Part shown: one piece after another, positions 48,429 to 60,220 of the stretch
Layout: the number at the start of each line of letters is the position of its first letter
Numbering within the stretch: the stretch's first letter is position 1
Source of the DNA: Excoecaria cochinchinensis
Taxonomy: Eukaryota > Streptophyta > Magnoliopsida > Malpighiales > Euphorbiaceae
Assembly (NCBI GenBank): GCA_947683425.1
Contig: CANTUQ010000055.1
Span: 20,392,001 to 20,456,000, forward strand
Direction: 5' to 3'
DNA length: 64,000 nucleotides
Translations under genes and position numbers: made by a program
The notes under the pieces: generated by a model
Told to the model about the DNA's origin: nothing
What the model saw: the letters and a program-made list of their open reading frames with translations, nothing else
The model's database searches: none

Positions 48429-50096
48429 TTAAATAGGATGCTCAGCAAGAAATTCGGCTACGGCTCGCCCCTTAATAGTTTTGCGGGTGATGTATTCAAC
48501 ATCAAACTCCTGTAGCAAAAGCAGCCACCTCCCCATCTTACCAAGCAAAGATGGCGCTTCTAGCAAGTATCTCAACGGATTCTGCTTGGCCACTGCCTGA
48601 ACTTTGTATGAGTGGAAGTAACGTCTCAGTTTCTTTGATGCCCAAATCACTGCGAGGCAGATTTTCTCTACTTCAGCATACTTTATCTCATAAGCCAGGA
48701 ACTTCTTGCTGAGGTAATAAACTGCGAACTCCACTCCAAATTCATCCTCCTGAGCCATCATGGCACCCACAGAACTGTCTTCCACTGCCAGATAGAGGAT
48801 AAGCAGTTTGACTGGTTGCGGCAGCCTTAACACTGGCGGATTCAACAGATATTCCCTGATGCTGTCAAAGGCTTTCTGGCAGTCTTCGTTCCAGACCACA
48901 GGTTGATTCTTTCTAAGTAGTTTAAAAACTGGCTCGCATATCGAACCAAGCTTGGCAATGAATCGACTGACGTACTGCAGCTTGCCTAGGAAGCTCCTTA
49001 CATCCTTTTCCTTTTGCGGCATGGGCATCTCTCTGATGGCCTTCACCTTGTCTGGGTCAATTTTTATTCCCCTCTGGCTGACGATATGTCCCAACAGCTT
49101 TCCTGAAGTCACTCCGAAGATGCACTTCTTGGGGTTAAGTCACAGATTATATTTATCAATCCTGGTCAAGAACTTCTCTAGAGCTTCAAAGTGGCCCTCT
49201 CGGGTGGCTGACTTGACCATCATGTCATCGACATACACCTCTACCTCCTTGTGGATCAGGTCGCTTAGAATCTTGGTCGCCATCCTCTGGTATGTGGCCC
49301 CTGCATTTTTCAGGCCAAAAGACATGACTCGATAGGCATAGGTCCCCCACTTTGTGATGAAAGCAGTCTTAACCAGGTCAGCAATTTTGTTTAGGATCTG
49401 GTTGTAGCCCACATAACCATCTCCAAAGTTGTACATTACGCAGTTGGTGGCACTGTCTATCAATACATCAATGTGGGGTAGTGGAAAATTATCTTTAGGG
49501 CAAGCCTTGTTTAGAGCTCGATAATCCACACATACCCTGACCTTCCCATTTTTCTTCGCTACAGGGACCACGTTTGCCAACCATGTAGGATACCACACTT
49601 CAACAAGGAACTTGGCCTCAATCTGCTGCCGAATCTCCTCCTTGACCTTGTCTGCCCATTCTGGCCTAAGCCGTCTCAACTTCTATTTCACGGGCTTATA
49701 ATCTGGATAAGTCGGGATGGCATGTTCTGCTATGTCTCGGTCGATCCCTGGCATGTCCTCATAGGTCCAGGCAAAGACTTTTTCGTGTTTTCTTATTATT
49801 CTCTCAAATTTTTCTCTCTCATCAGGAGTTATATTTGATGCTATTAGAATTTTATTCGGATTTTTCGAGGTTCCAAGATTAAAAGGCGTTGTATCAGTGG
49901 AATCAATATCAAAAATTGATGGAATATGATCATGTTCATGCATGTTAAAATCATTAGAAACATCGCACAAGTAAGAGAAATCATTTGCCTTATTAATAAT
50001 ATTATAATTGTCATTTACATCATAAAAAAGTTCTGGAATGAAAAGACAATCTAAGCTAGAGTCTTTTTCTGCCTCCCTAGAGGTCGATGCTGCGGC
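48429..50096 (-). pseudogene. E8 reverse transcriptase and RNase H
   Basis: One frame with stops at 49683 (TAG) and 49140 (TGA), ending at 48429. RT motifs: VPVAKKNGKVRVCVDYRALN, PLPHID, FGLKNAGATYQR and the catalytic YVDDMMVKS near 49225. The first catalytic motif, usually FMDA, reads FGDGYVGYNQ, so the Asp is kept but its neighbours are altered. The thumb VRSFLGKLQYVSRFI follows, then an ordinary RNase H (LAVEDSSVGAMMAQ, with Asp replaced near the first acidic site; AYEIKYAEVEK), which looks partly inactive. An acidic linker (49690-50090) joins RT to the protease part across E9. Confidence 0.9.
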
Positions 50097-50101
50097 AGCT
50101 T

Positions 50102-53100
50102 TGTAACACCCCCATCGCCGTCCCCGTTGGAAGGACGCCGACGGACGCGCTACACGACGTTCACATAAACAGATATACACATGCACAATGCGGAAGCATA
50201 CTTTCATACATAACAGGTATACAGAAATACGGATTAATTAAAAACTTACCTTGACTTACCTTGCGGTACAGACTGAACATGTAATAACTCACGCACACGC
50301 AGGCACTAAGCAAAAGCATACACAGAGGCATACATATGACCCTTCAACAGAAGCATAATCGAAATCATAAAACAAATGAATAACTAAACATAAGGACATA
50401 CTAACTATTACAATCTCAAAAGAAAACTCAAGATCAAAACCTAATTAATTACATATACAATACTACAGAATTACAAAAGCTGAAATACAGAAGCTGAACA
50501 AAATACATAACTTCTAACTCCTACGTGGCCGACCTTGCAGAAGCGCGACTCGAACAGAACCAAACCTGCCACCTGCACGGAAAGGAAATCCGTGCTAAGC
50601 GATAAACGCTTAGTGGGGAGAACACACAAGAATATGGACGGCCATTCACAATGGTCGCCAAGGCATAACACATTCAAATGGCAAATGCGGATATTCAAAA
50701 CATATCAATAATCAGGCTGCACAATAAAGGCATTCAATCGATAACTAACAAACAGACCATAATCCCATGTCCAGGATATACCAATACAGACATAATACAA
50801 TATACGATACAAATATCATCATGCCGAACTACATACTATAACTCATGCATAAACCTACATGGGTATCAAATGATAGCATCTTACCATGCGGAGTCACAAG
50901 AGCTATACACATGCATTAAATATCACTAAATATCCACGCCTGAACTGACAACCCAATCATCAAGTTAAGCATACACACTAGTCAAATATCCAAAGGATAA
51001 CATTTAGAGCATCACAATACCGCTGCGCAACTCTAATATATACTAAGCATCATGCAGAAACATTCTGATAACGGAGACTGAAGACGTAACCACTTAGTAT
51101 TACATTCATATCATCATTATGCAGAAAGTACAATAATCATCACATACTTACCATCACAGCTGCTTCGGTTCACATGCTAATATATATAACAAAACTATGC
51201 TGAAGTCATATACTTAAATACATCAATCAAATCATTTCAAAGCAATCAGAAACTTATAACAAATCACATGACAAGTACGGACAATCATGTTAAATGTAAA
51301 GTCATGCTTACTTAAAACAGACATACATTCTGAAGCCCATAGTCACATTCATATGCATATAAACTGATTCCTGAAATCCTTATTAAGCTCAAACGGATAT
51401 CACCTTCGAAGGCTAAAACATAATCTATATAAGCGTGCTCATATAATAAAGCCATACAATCAGTATTTCATAATCATATTCGTTCAGAGAAAATCCGATA
51501 TACATTACATTAATATACTCATTCAGATAATCCATTTATAGCCAAATCAGATCAGAGCAGTTCAGATAAACATTCAAAGAACACCTGCTGACTCTAGGTA
51601 GTGGATAACGAGTGTACAGACAGTACTTTACGGGTACGAGCCGATTACAGACAGTACGTTACGGGTACGAACCGATTAAACCATTATACTTTAACTTTCA
51701 CAGATATTTTCACAAGGGACTATAAACAAGATCCATTACAGAAAAGGGTTCGCGAGGAACCAAACGGGGACCTTATTAGGGTCCAAATCATTCAAAGGGC
51801 GCTGCAGCTACAGAAGACTCTATTAGGCATGCCTAACTATCCACTTACTTGACTCTAGCAGGTTATGCGTAACCCAATTTACATTTTGAATCGCACAATG
51901 CATATATAATCAGCATGCATAAACAGAGAACGACAGACATTAAATATTCTCATAAAGTTGGTCACAAATCATACAATTCGCATTGCAAAACATAATACAG
52001 TCCATACCTTTTAACGTTAAACAATGTTCTAAAGCATGCTAAGAATCAGGTTAAGAAACACTACCATGCCAATGGTTATCAATACAAAATCCTAATCATG
52101 CATTAGGTGAAGATACTAAGCATAAACCATGCACAGTCCAAATTGCATTTAACATAACACAATGAGCTCCAAGGCTAAAGCATAACAATGTATTCCGACA
52201 TCAGCCATAATATTCAAATAAGTCTGGCATAGCAGGATGCCAATCATACTTCATACAAGTCAAATACTGGGGCATGCAATAACTCAATTGATAACATCAG
52301 CACTATTCATCTTTCTAAAGCATAATAGGAACACATGTTGAATCATATTATGCTAAAGACCAAGGACGCATCATCATAATCGAGGAAAGTTACAGTATAA
52401 ACTTAAGCATAACAAATTATCCTTAAAGAAGAAACAGACTAAAATATGCATAGCATAATTCACATTAAGACAAAGCATGTTTGGGACTTAAACAATCGGA
52501 AAGTCAGTATTCAATAATTCCTTCGCATTCAGAATATGACGTGAAATACATATCACAATAATAAGCATATTAAAGTCCAAACCATACTGTTAAAATCCCA
52601 CAATCATACAACAGGATTACTATAATCCAAAACTGATTCCAAAATACTACAGATAACTTATCTTAGATAACATATTATTAATACCAAATAAATTGGAATA
52701 ATCAGTCATGTCATCAAGATAATATAAAACACAGTAGAGTAAAATACCCTGAAAAGCTTTTGAAAATCCATTTTATAAAAAACTGGTCGCTTGGGGAAAG
52801 AAAAACAGAAGCAAAACAGAAGAACCGGAAGACCTCACATCACGTGAGGGCTGCTCACGTCGCGTGAGCATAGCTCACGCCTCGTGAGCATGGCTCACGT
52901 CGTGAGCATTGCTCACGTAACGTGAGCGTTGCTCACGTAGCGTGAGCAATTTGCTCACGTCGTGAGCATTGCTCACGTAGCGTGAGCAATTTGCTCACGT
53001 CGTGAGCGTTGCTCACGTCTCGTGAGCGATTTCTCTTGCCCTCTTCTTCTTCCCCGAAATCGCAAACCGCAGAATTCCTTCGTTTTCCAGAAATTCACTA

Positions 53101-54095
53101 GAAATCATTTGCAATCTAATTCACAACACCAACAAAACTCATATTACCTTTCAATCGATGTCCCAACAGCATAAACAAGATCATTGTAGCTTAATTCAAC
53201 AATTACATCAACCAAAATCATGCATAGACACATTTAATTCCTTCAAGAACATAAACCCTAACAAATAACAGTAACTTCAAAACCCAAACACAGTACTTCC
53301 AATTTAATCCTACTCATGCGTTACTAACACATTTACTCACATACTCATGCATATACACATTTCAAAACATAACAAATTCCAGAAATTAGATAGTGTAAAC
53401 ACATTTACAAGCTTAGTGAGAAGTAGGGCAGAGATAGGAACACAGAAACTCTTTAAACCTTGCATGCAATCAAAATACTCCCAAACCTGGAATCGAAGAT
53501 CCAAAATCAAACTTCCAGCTTCAATCCTCAAATCTCAACTTGTCCTTAACCTTCTTCATGCAATCCAAAACTTGCACAAAAATCAAAATCCACAAATCAC
53601 ACTTCAAAACCCTAACTCAACCAAAACCAAAACCAGGAGAAGAAAAAGAAGAAGAAGAAGAAGAGCAGAACGTAAAAACCTTAACCCAACTCACCTCTTC
53701 AAAGCAAAGCACAATCCAAGCCAAATACAACTCCAAGCCAAGGAAAATGAAAGGAAAAGCAAAGAAGGGAGAAGAGAAGAAGAAAGAGGAACGTGAGAGG
53801 GGAACGAACGGAAAAATACAATATGTGTTCCCTCTCTTCCTCTTTCCTTGCTTCTTTTTCTTCTTTCAATGCTCACCTAACACACCCACATGGCAAATCC
53901 TTATTGAACCACAAATTCCACTAAAATCTTACAGACTATGGCACTATACACACTTTAGTATTCTCCACTTACTTAATTACATAAATGCCATTAAATCCTT
54001 AATATCCAAATTTCACATGTACCAAATTACTGAAATACCCTTCCGATCCCGACTTAGCATGCACATTCCGACCAGGGCCATTTTGGGGTGTGACA
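50102..54095 (-). repeat. E9 3' LTR (3994 bp)
   Basis: Same features as the 5' LTR: GAA tract (53640-53664), inverted-repeat array (52840-53030), hairpin chain (51600-51845), twin hairpin (50575-50612). The purine tract (minus-strand TTTTAGGAGGGAAGAGT, about 54097-54113) and cgaggacgaaatt precede it. Confidence 0.92.
52840..53030. repeat. inverted-repeat array, GCTCACG/CGTGAGC type (E9 3' LTR)
   Basis: Consecutive dyads as in the other LTR, one 40-bp unit fewer. The central spacers alternate between TCG, TAG and AAC, and arms vary as TCACGTCTCGTGA or TCACGTCGCGTGA. Confidence 0.93.
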
Positions 54096-54174
54096 ACTCT
54101 TCCCTCCTAAAAGAATTTCGTCCTCGAAATTTACAGCGAAACACTTACATCCACACCACCCAAACAAACAAAAC

Positions 54175-54756
54175 TTACTTAGACAAAAGCTTGCAACGTA
54201 ACTTACCAGAAAAACCTGCGGTCTCCTTCGAATCCTTGCTAGATGCTACAAACTCTGAAGACACTCGAGAAGATCTGAGCAAATCCTCCACAACCTTTCT
54301 AGCTTGCCCAACTAGATTATCACTCATCTTCTTAGGACAATCGACAATCCGGTGTTCCATACTATCACCACTGAAACAAGCACCTGAAAGCTTCCGACAT
54401 GGACCACGATGTCGCTTCTGGCAGTGCTGACATAAAAGCGATATCCACTTCCTACACTTAATCCCATGTTGCTTCTGACATTGTTGATACACTGAAGGTT
54501 CTCGAACCCTCTTCCCTGCTGACACTTCACTAACCGATCCTTTTCTCTTCTGAGGAACATGCCGCAAAACTTCTTGAGAAGCACGAGGAACAGTCAATCT
54601 TTCCAAAATTCGAATCAATTCTTGTACTATTGTCCTATCATCAGAAACACGACCAGAATCTTCAACTGGAAGACGCTCGGAAACATCCAGATCAGCACTA
54701 ATTCGATTCACACTTTCCGTTGTCTCGCCCACATTCTCACTAGGATCAGACTCCAT
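54175..54756 (-). CDS. E9 gag-like protein, 193 residues
   Basis: An open frame from ATG 54756, about 110 nt after the primer site, to a TAA 60 nt before the polypurine tract, so it fills the internal region. The N-terminus is acidic and Ser/Thr-rich (about residues 1-60), then a Lys/Arg-rich patch (QKRKGS), then a Cys/His-rich region (residues ~92-145). That region resembles the zinc knuckle of Tekay/Del gag, but in its last motif (CFSGDSMEH..DCP) the second Cys and the following Gly pattern are lost. The gag capsid core is missing or unrecognisable. Whether it is made, or binds RNA, is unknown. It could also be a decaying fragment that happens to be open. Confidence 0.65.
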   Translation of the reverse strand: MESDPSENVGETTESVNRISADLDVSERLPVEDSGRVSDDRTIVQELIRILERLTVPRASQEVLRHVPQKRKGSVSEVSAGKRVREPSVYQQCQKQHGIKCRKWISLLCQHCQKRHRGPCRKLSGACFSGDSMEHRIVDCPKKMSDNLVGQARKVVEDLLRSSRVSSEFVASSKDSKETAGFSGKLRCKLLSK

Positions 54757-54867
54757 CTAGACATGACACAAAACAAGACGCATCTGCAGTAGGCCACGAC
54801 ACAAAATCGACTCTCATGCAAAGACTCAACACAAAATAAACAACATACCCAGAACCATCAAACCTGG

Positions 54868-54879
54868 GCTCTGATACCA
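54868..54879 (-). other. E9 primer binding site, initiator tRNA-Met
   Basis: Perfect TGGTATCAGAGC on the minus strand, five bases from the LTR end. Confidence 0.92.
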
Positions 54880-54884
54880 CTAAC

Positions 54885-57800
54885 TGTAACACCCCCATCG
54901 TCGTCCCCGTTGGAAGGACGCCGACGGACGCGCTACACGACGTTCACATAAACAGATATACACATGCACAATGCGGAAGCATACTTTCATACATAACAGG
55001 TATACAAAAATACGGATTAATTAAAAACTTACCTTGCCTTACCTTGCGGTACAGACTGAACATGCAATAACTCACGCACACGCAGGCACTAAGCAAAAGC
55101 ATACACAGCGGCATACATATGACACTTCAACAGAAGCATAATCGAAATCATAAAACAAATGAATAACTAAACATAAGGACATACTAACTATTACAATCTC
55201 AAAAGAAAACTCAAGATCAAAACCTAATTAATTACATATACAATACTACAGAATTACAAAAGCTGAAATATAGAAGCTGAACAAAATACATAACTTCTAA
55301 CTCCTACGTGGCCGACCTTGCAGAAGCGCGACTCGAACAGAACCAAACCTGCCACCTGCACGGAAAGGAAATCCGTGCTAAGCGATAAACGCTTAGTGGG
55401 GAGAACACACAAGAATATGGACGGCCATTCACAATGGTCGCCAAGGCATAACACATTCAAATGGCAAATGCGGATATTCAAAACATATCAATAATCAGGC
55501 TGCACAATAAAGGCATTCAATCGATAACTAACAAACAGACCATAAACCCATGTCCAGGATATACCAATACAGACATAATACAATATACGATACAAATATC
55601 ATCATGCCGAACTACATACTATAACTCATGCATAAACCTACATGGGTATCAAATGATAGCATCTTACCATGCGGAGTCACAAGAGCTATACACATGCATT
55701 AAATATCACTAAATATCCACGCCTGAGCTGACAACCCAATCATCATGTTAAGCATACACACTAGTCAAATATCCAAAGGATAACATTTAGAGCATCACAA
55801 TACCGCTGCGCAACTCTAATATATACTAAGCATCATGCAGAAACATTCTGATAACGGAGACTGAAGACGTAACCACTTAGTATTACATTCATATCATCAT
55901 TATGCAGAAAGTACAATAATCATCACATACTTACCATCACAGCTGCTTCGGTTCACATGCTAATATATATAACAAAACTATGCTGAAGTCATATACTTAA
56001 ATACATTAATCAAATCATTTCAAAGCAATCAGAAACTTATAACAAATCACATGACAAGTACGGACAATCATGTTAAATGTAAAGTCATGCTTACTTAAAA
56101 CAGACATACATTCTGAAGCCGATAGTCACATTCATATGCATATAAACTGATTCCTGAAATCCTTATTAAGCTCAAACGGATATCACCTTCGAAGGCTAAA
56201 ACATAATCTATATAAGCGTGCTCATATAATAAAGCCATACAATCAGTATTTCATAATCATATTCGTTCAGAGAAAATCCGATATACATTACATTAATATA
56301 CTCATTCAGATAATCCATTTATAGCCAAATCAGATCAGAGCAGTTCAGATAAACATTCAAAGAACACATGCTGACTCTAGGTAGTGGATAACGAGTGTAC
56401 AGACAGTACTTTACGGGTACGAGCCGATTACAGACAGTATGTTACGGGTACGAACCGATTAAACCATTATACTTTAACTTTCACAGATATTTTCACAAGG
56501 GACTATAAACAAGATCCATTACAGAAAAGGGTTCGCGAGGAACCAAACGGGGACCTGATCAGGGTCCAAATCATTCAAAGGGCGCTGCAGCTGCAGAAGA
56601 CTCTATTAGGCATGCCTAACTGTCCACTTACTTGACTCTAGCAGGTTATGGTAACCCAATTTACATTTCGAATCGTACAATGCATATATAATCAGCATGC
56701 ATAAACAGAGAACGACAGACATTTAAATATTCTCATAAAGTTGGTCACAAATCATACAATTCGCATTGCAAAACATAATACAGTCCATACCTTTTAACGT
56801 TAAACAATGTTCTAAAGCATGCTAAGAATCAGGTTAAGAAACACTACCATGCCAATGGTTATCAATACAAAATCCTAATCATGCATTAGGTGAAGATACT
56901 AAGCATAAACCATGCACAGTCCAAATTGCATTTAACATAACACAATGAGCTCCAAGGCTAAAGCATAACAATGTATTCCGACATCAGCCATAATATTCAA
57001 ATAAGTCTGGCATAGCAGGATGCCAATCATACTTCATACAAGTCAAATACTGGGGCATGCAATAACTCAATTGATAACATTAGCACTATTCATCTTTCTA
57101 AAGCATAACAGGAACACATGTTGAATCATATTATGCTAAAGACCAAGGACGCATCATCATAATCGAGGAAAGTTACAGCATAAACTTAAGCATAACAAAT
57201 TATCCTTAAAGAAGAAACAGACTAAAATATGCATAGCATAATTCACATTAAGACAGAGCATGTTTGGGACTTAAACAATTGGAAAGTCAGTATTCAATAA
57301 TTCCTTCGCATTCAGAATATGACGTGAAATACATATCACAATAATAAGCATATTAAAGTCCAAACCATACTGTTAAAATCCCACAATCATACAACAGGAT
57401 TACTATAATCCAAAACTGATTCCAAAATACTACAGATAACTTATCTTAGATAACATATTATTAATACAAAATAAATTGGAATAATCAGTCATGTCATCAA
57501 GATAATATAAAACACAGTAGAGTAAAATACCCTGAAAAGCTTTTGAAAATCCATTTTATAAAAAACTGGTCGCTTGGGGAAAGAAAAACAGAAGCAAAAC
57601 AGAAGAACCGGAAGACCTCACATCACGTGAGGGCTGCTCACGTCGCGTGAGCATAGCTCACGCCTCGTGAGCATGGCTCACGTCGTGAGCATTGCTCACG
57701 TAACGTGAGCGTTGCTCACGTAGCGTGAGCAATTTGCTCACGTCGTGAGCATTGCTCACGTAGCGTGAGCAATTTGCTCACGTCGTGAGCATTGCTCACG

Positions 57801-58918
57801 TCGCGTGAGCAATTTGCTCACGTCGTGAGCGTTGCTCACGTCGCGTGAGCGATTTCTCTTGCCCTCTTCTTCTTCCCCGAAATCGCAAACCGCAGAATTC
57901 CTTCGTTTTCCAGAAATTCACTAGAAATCATTTCCAATCTAATTCACAACACCAACAAAACTCATATTACCTTTCAATCGATGTCCCAACAGCATAAACA
58001 AGATCATTGCAGCTTAATTCAGCAATTACATCAACCAAAATCATGCATAGACACATTTAATTCCTTCAAGAACATAAACCCTAACAAATAACAGTAACTT
58101 CAAAACCCAAACATAGTACTTCCAATTTAATCCTACTCATGCATTACTAACACATTTACTCACATACTCATGCATATACACATTTCAAAACATAACAAAT
58201 TCCAGAAATTAGATAGTGTAAACACATTTACAAGCTTAGTGAGAAGTAGGGCAGAGATAGGAACACAGAAACTCTTTAAACCTTGCATGCAATCAAAATA
58301 CTCCCAAACCTGGAATCGAAGATCCAAAATCAAACTTCCAGCTTCAATCCTCAAATCTCAACTTGTCCTTAACCTTCTTCTTGCAATCCAAAACTTGCAC
58401 AAAAATCAAAATCCACAAATCACACTTCAAAACCCTAACTCAACCAAAACCAAAACCAGGAGAAGAAGAAGAAGAAGAAGAAGAAGAGCAGAACGTAAAA
58501 ACCTTAACCCAACTCACCTCTTCAAAGCAAAGCACAATCCAAGCCAAATACAACTCCAAGCCAAGGAAAATGAAAGGAAAAGCAAAGAAGGGAGAAGAGA
58601 AGAAGAAAGAGGAACGTGAGAGGGGAACGAACGGAAAAATACAATCTGTGTTCCCTCTCTTCCTCTTTCCTTGCTTCCTTTTCTTCTTTCAATGCTCACC
58701 TAACACACCCACATGGCAAATCCTTATTGAACCACAAATTCCACTAAAATCTTACAGACTATGGCACTGTACACACTTTAGTATTCTCCACTTACTTAAT
58801 TACATAAATGCCATTAAATCCTTAATATCCAAATTTCACATGTACCAAATTACTGAAATACCCTTCCGATCCCGACTTAGCATGCACATTCCGACCAGGG
58901 CCATTTTGGGGTGTGACA
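54885..58918 (-). repeat. E9 5' LTR (4034 bp)
   Basis: In LTR direction: start TGTCACACCCC, GAA microsatellite (58455-58485), inverted-repeat array (57613-57855), hairpin chain (56383-56628; outer right arm TGTCCACT, a wobble variant), twin hairpin (55358-55396), end at 54885. ORFs of 60-230 codons in it are repeated in the other LTR. The Glu/Arg-rich ones come from the GAA tract; I do not call genes. Confidence 0.92.
57613..57855. repeat. inverted-repeat array, GCTCACG/CGTGAGC type (E9 5' LTR)
   Basis: About six consecutive dyads such as GCTCACGTCGTGAGC and GCTCACGTAGCGTGAGC separated by ATT or AATTT. One 40-bp unit more than in the 3' LTR. The left edge has CATCACGTGAGG. Confidence 0.93.
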
Positions 58919-58923
58919 AGCTT

Positions 58924-60220
58924 GCTCATTGGCTTCCTGATTTAGCAGAGGCCCTTCAGGTATGTCTGAGGAAATCTTTAAATCCCCCATCTTCAGTTCT
59001 ATTTCTACCATATTCTCTTTCCCTTTCAACCTGGCAAACAACATCTTCTCGGTGACAACCTCTTCGGGCTCGCATCTGTCCCAAGCAATGCACTGAGTCA
59101 TGACCTCTTCATCCTAGAAGTTCTCAGCGGTCTTGATAATCCCGATATCCCAATCAAATACATTGTTGAAGATCTCAAATCCGGGGACAATCCTCCCATT
59201 CACCCACTGCAGCTCATCTTCACCAATATAAGCGCATACTGAGGATACAGGCACAAAGCTTTCTGAAATGTGAGGGATGTTATCCGCCGTCTTCTTCTTA
59301 CCAAAATCGCCTCTGTACCCCAGACCCTTCCGGTTCTTCTGATCTCGAGTGGTGATCGCAGTCTGCAGCCCCTGAGAGTTTCTACCCAAACCAGCCCCAG
59401 GGAGATAGTGCATCTTTTTCATCATGTTAACCACAGCTGGGTTATCCACTGACCCGTGCTCTTCTCCTATCATTGACACGTGGAAACCGCTGAAGGGCTG
59501 ATTAGCAATTTCAAGAGCTGACACCTGATTCTTTCTGGCCGCCTTAATAGTTATCACCTCCCCTTCGTGTGGGAACTTTATCATTTGGTGCAGCGTGGAT
59601 GGTACTCCTCCTCATCTGTGAAACCAATGCCTTCCAAGCAGGGCTGAGAAATTAGCTGGGATGGGCAGAACCATTAACTCTACTTCTACCTCAATGGGTC
59701 CCGTCTTGACGAGGGTCTTGAATGTTCCCGAGGCTTGCCTCCTTGAATTATCATAGGCTGTAATCGTCAAATCTGATTCCCGGAGCATGTCCTCACTCAA
59801 TCCAAAAGTCTGAAGGGCTATCCGAGGGCAAACATTGATAGAAGATCCATCATCTACCATAACGCAAGCGGTGTGCTTATCGTTAATTTGTGCTTTGATG
59901 TACAGAGGTCGGTTATGATCGCGGCCCTCGACTGGCAGGTCGGCATCTGAAAAAACCAATCTCTCCCCCGATCCTCCTTTAACTAGACCCAAAAGTTCCG
60001 ATGGGGAAATTGTGGTGGCAACAGTGGACTCAGTCAAAGCCTCTACCACTTTCTGCCTGTGAGAAGGGGACTGCCTTAAAAGATCCCAGATGGATATCTG
60101 AGCTGCGGTCTTCTTCAACTGCTTAACAATCTGGTTCTCTTCTGGCTCTTTTTCCGTCGATGGCTGCGCTGGTTCCGGTACCCTTGTAATCTCAGGGACC
60201 ACTCTCCCACTTCTAGTCAC
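58924..60220 (-). pseudogene. E8 aspartic protease and G-patch region of pol
   Basis: In frame from 60220 with stops near 59612 (TGA) and 59114 (TAG). The protease signature VDDGSSIN is at about 59860, with LLGRHWFHR closing the domain near 59620. Downstream, MHYLPGAGLGRNSQG and KGLGYRGDF (about 59320-59420) form a G-patch, an RNA-binding glycine motif known in Tat/Ogre pol. The frame then runs to ANEQA at 58924, where E9 is inserted. The N-terminal part overlaps one copy of the 923-bp duplication. Confidence 0.88.

Larger units (their letters stand above)
50102..58918 (-). mobile_element. E9: complete non-autonomous gag-only LTR element (TR-GAG-like), 8.8 kb
   Basis: AGCTT duplications (50097-50101, 58919-58923) flank TGTAACACCCCC..GGGGTGTGACA. 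Minus orientation: 5' LTR 58918-54885, primer site 54879-54868, one ORF, purine tract, 3' LTR 54095-50102. The two ~4-kb LTRs differ only by scattered bases and one 40-bp array unit, so the insertion is recent. Internal DNA is only 789 bp with no protease, RT or integrase. It needs enzymes in trans. The zinc-knuckle ORF and cgaggacgaaatt suggest a Tekay/Del-type parent. Confidence 0.93.

Noticed and set aside
52840..53030. CRISPR array
   Set aside because: Repeats are 15-17 bp palindromes with 3-5 bp spacers that are not unique, in a eukaryotic LTR, with no cas genes.
53540..54430. 296-codon ORF on the plus strand (and its 230-codon counterpart at 58363)
   Set aside because: It lies antisense in the E9 LTR, passes through the GAA microsatellite and changes at a single-base difference between the two LTRs. 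It has no recognisable domain.
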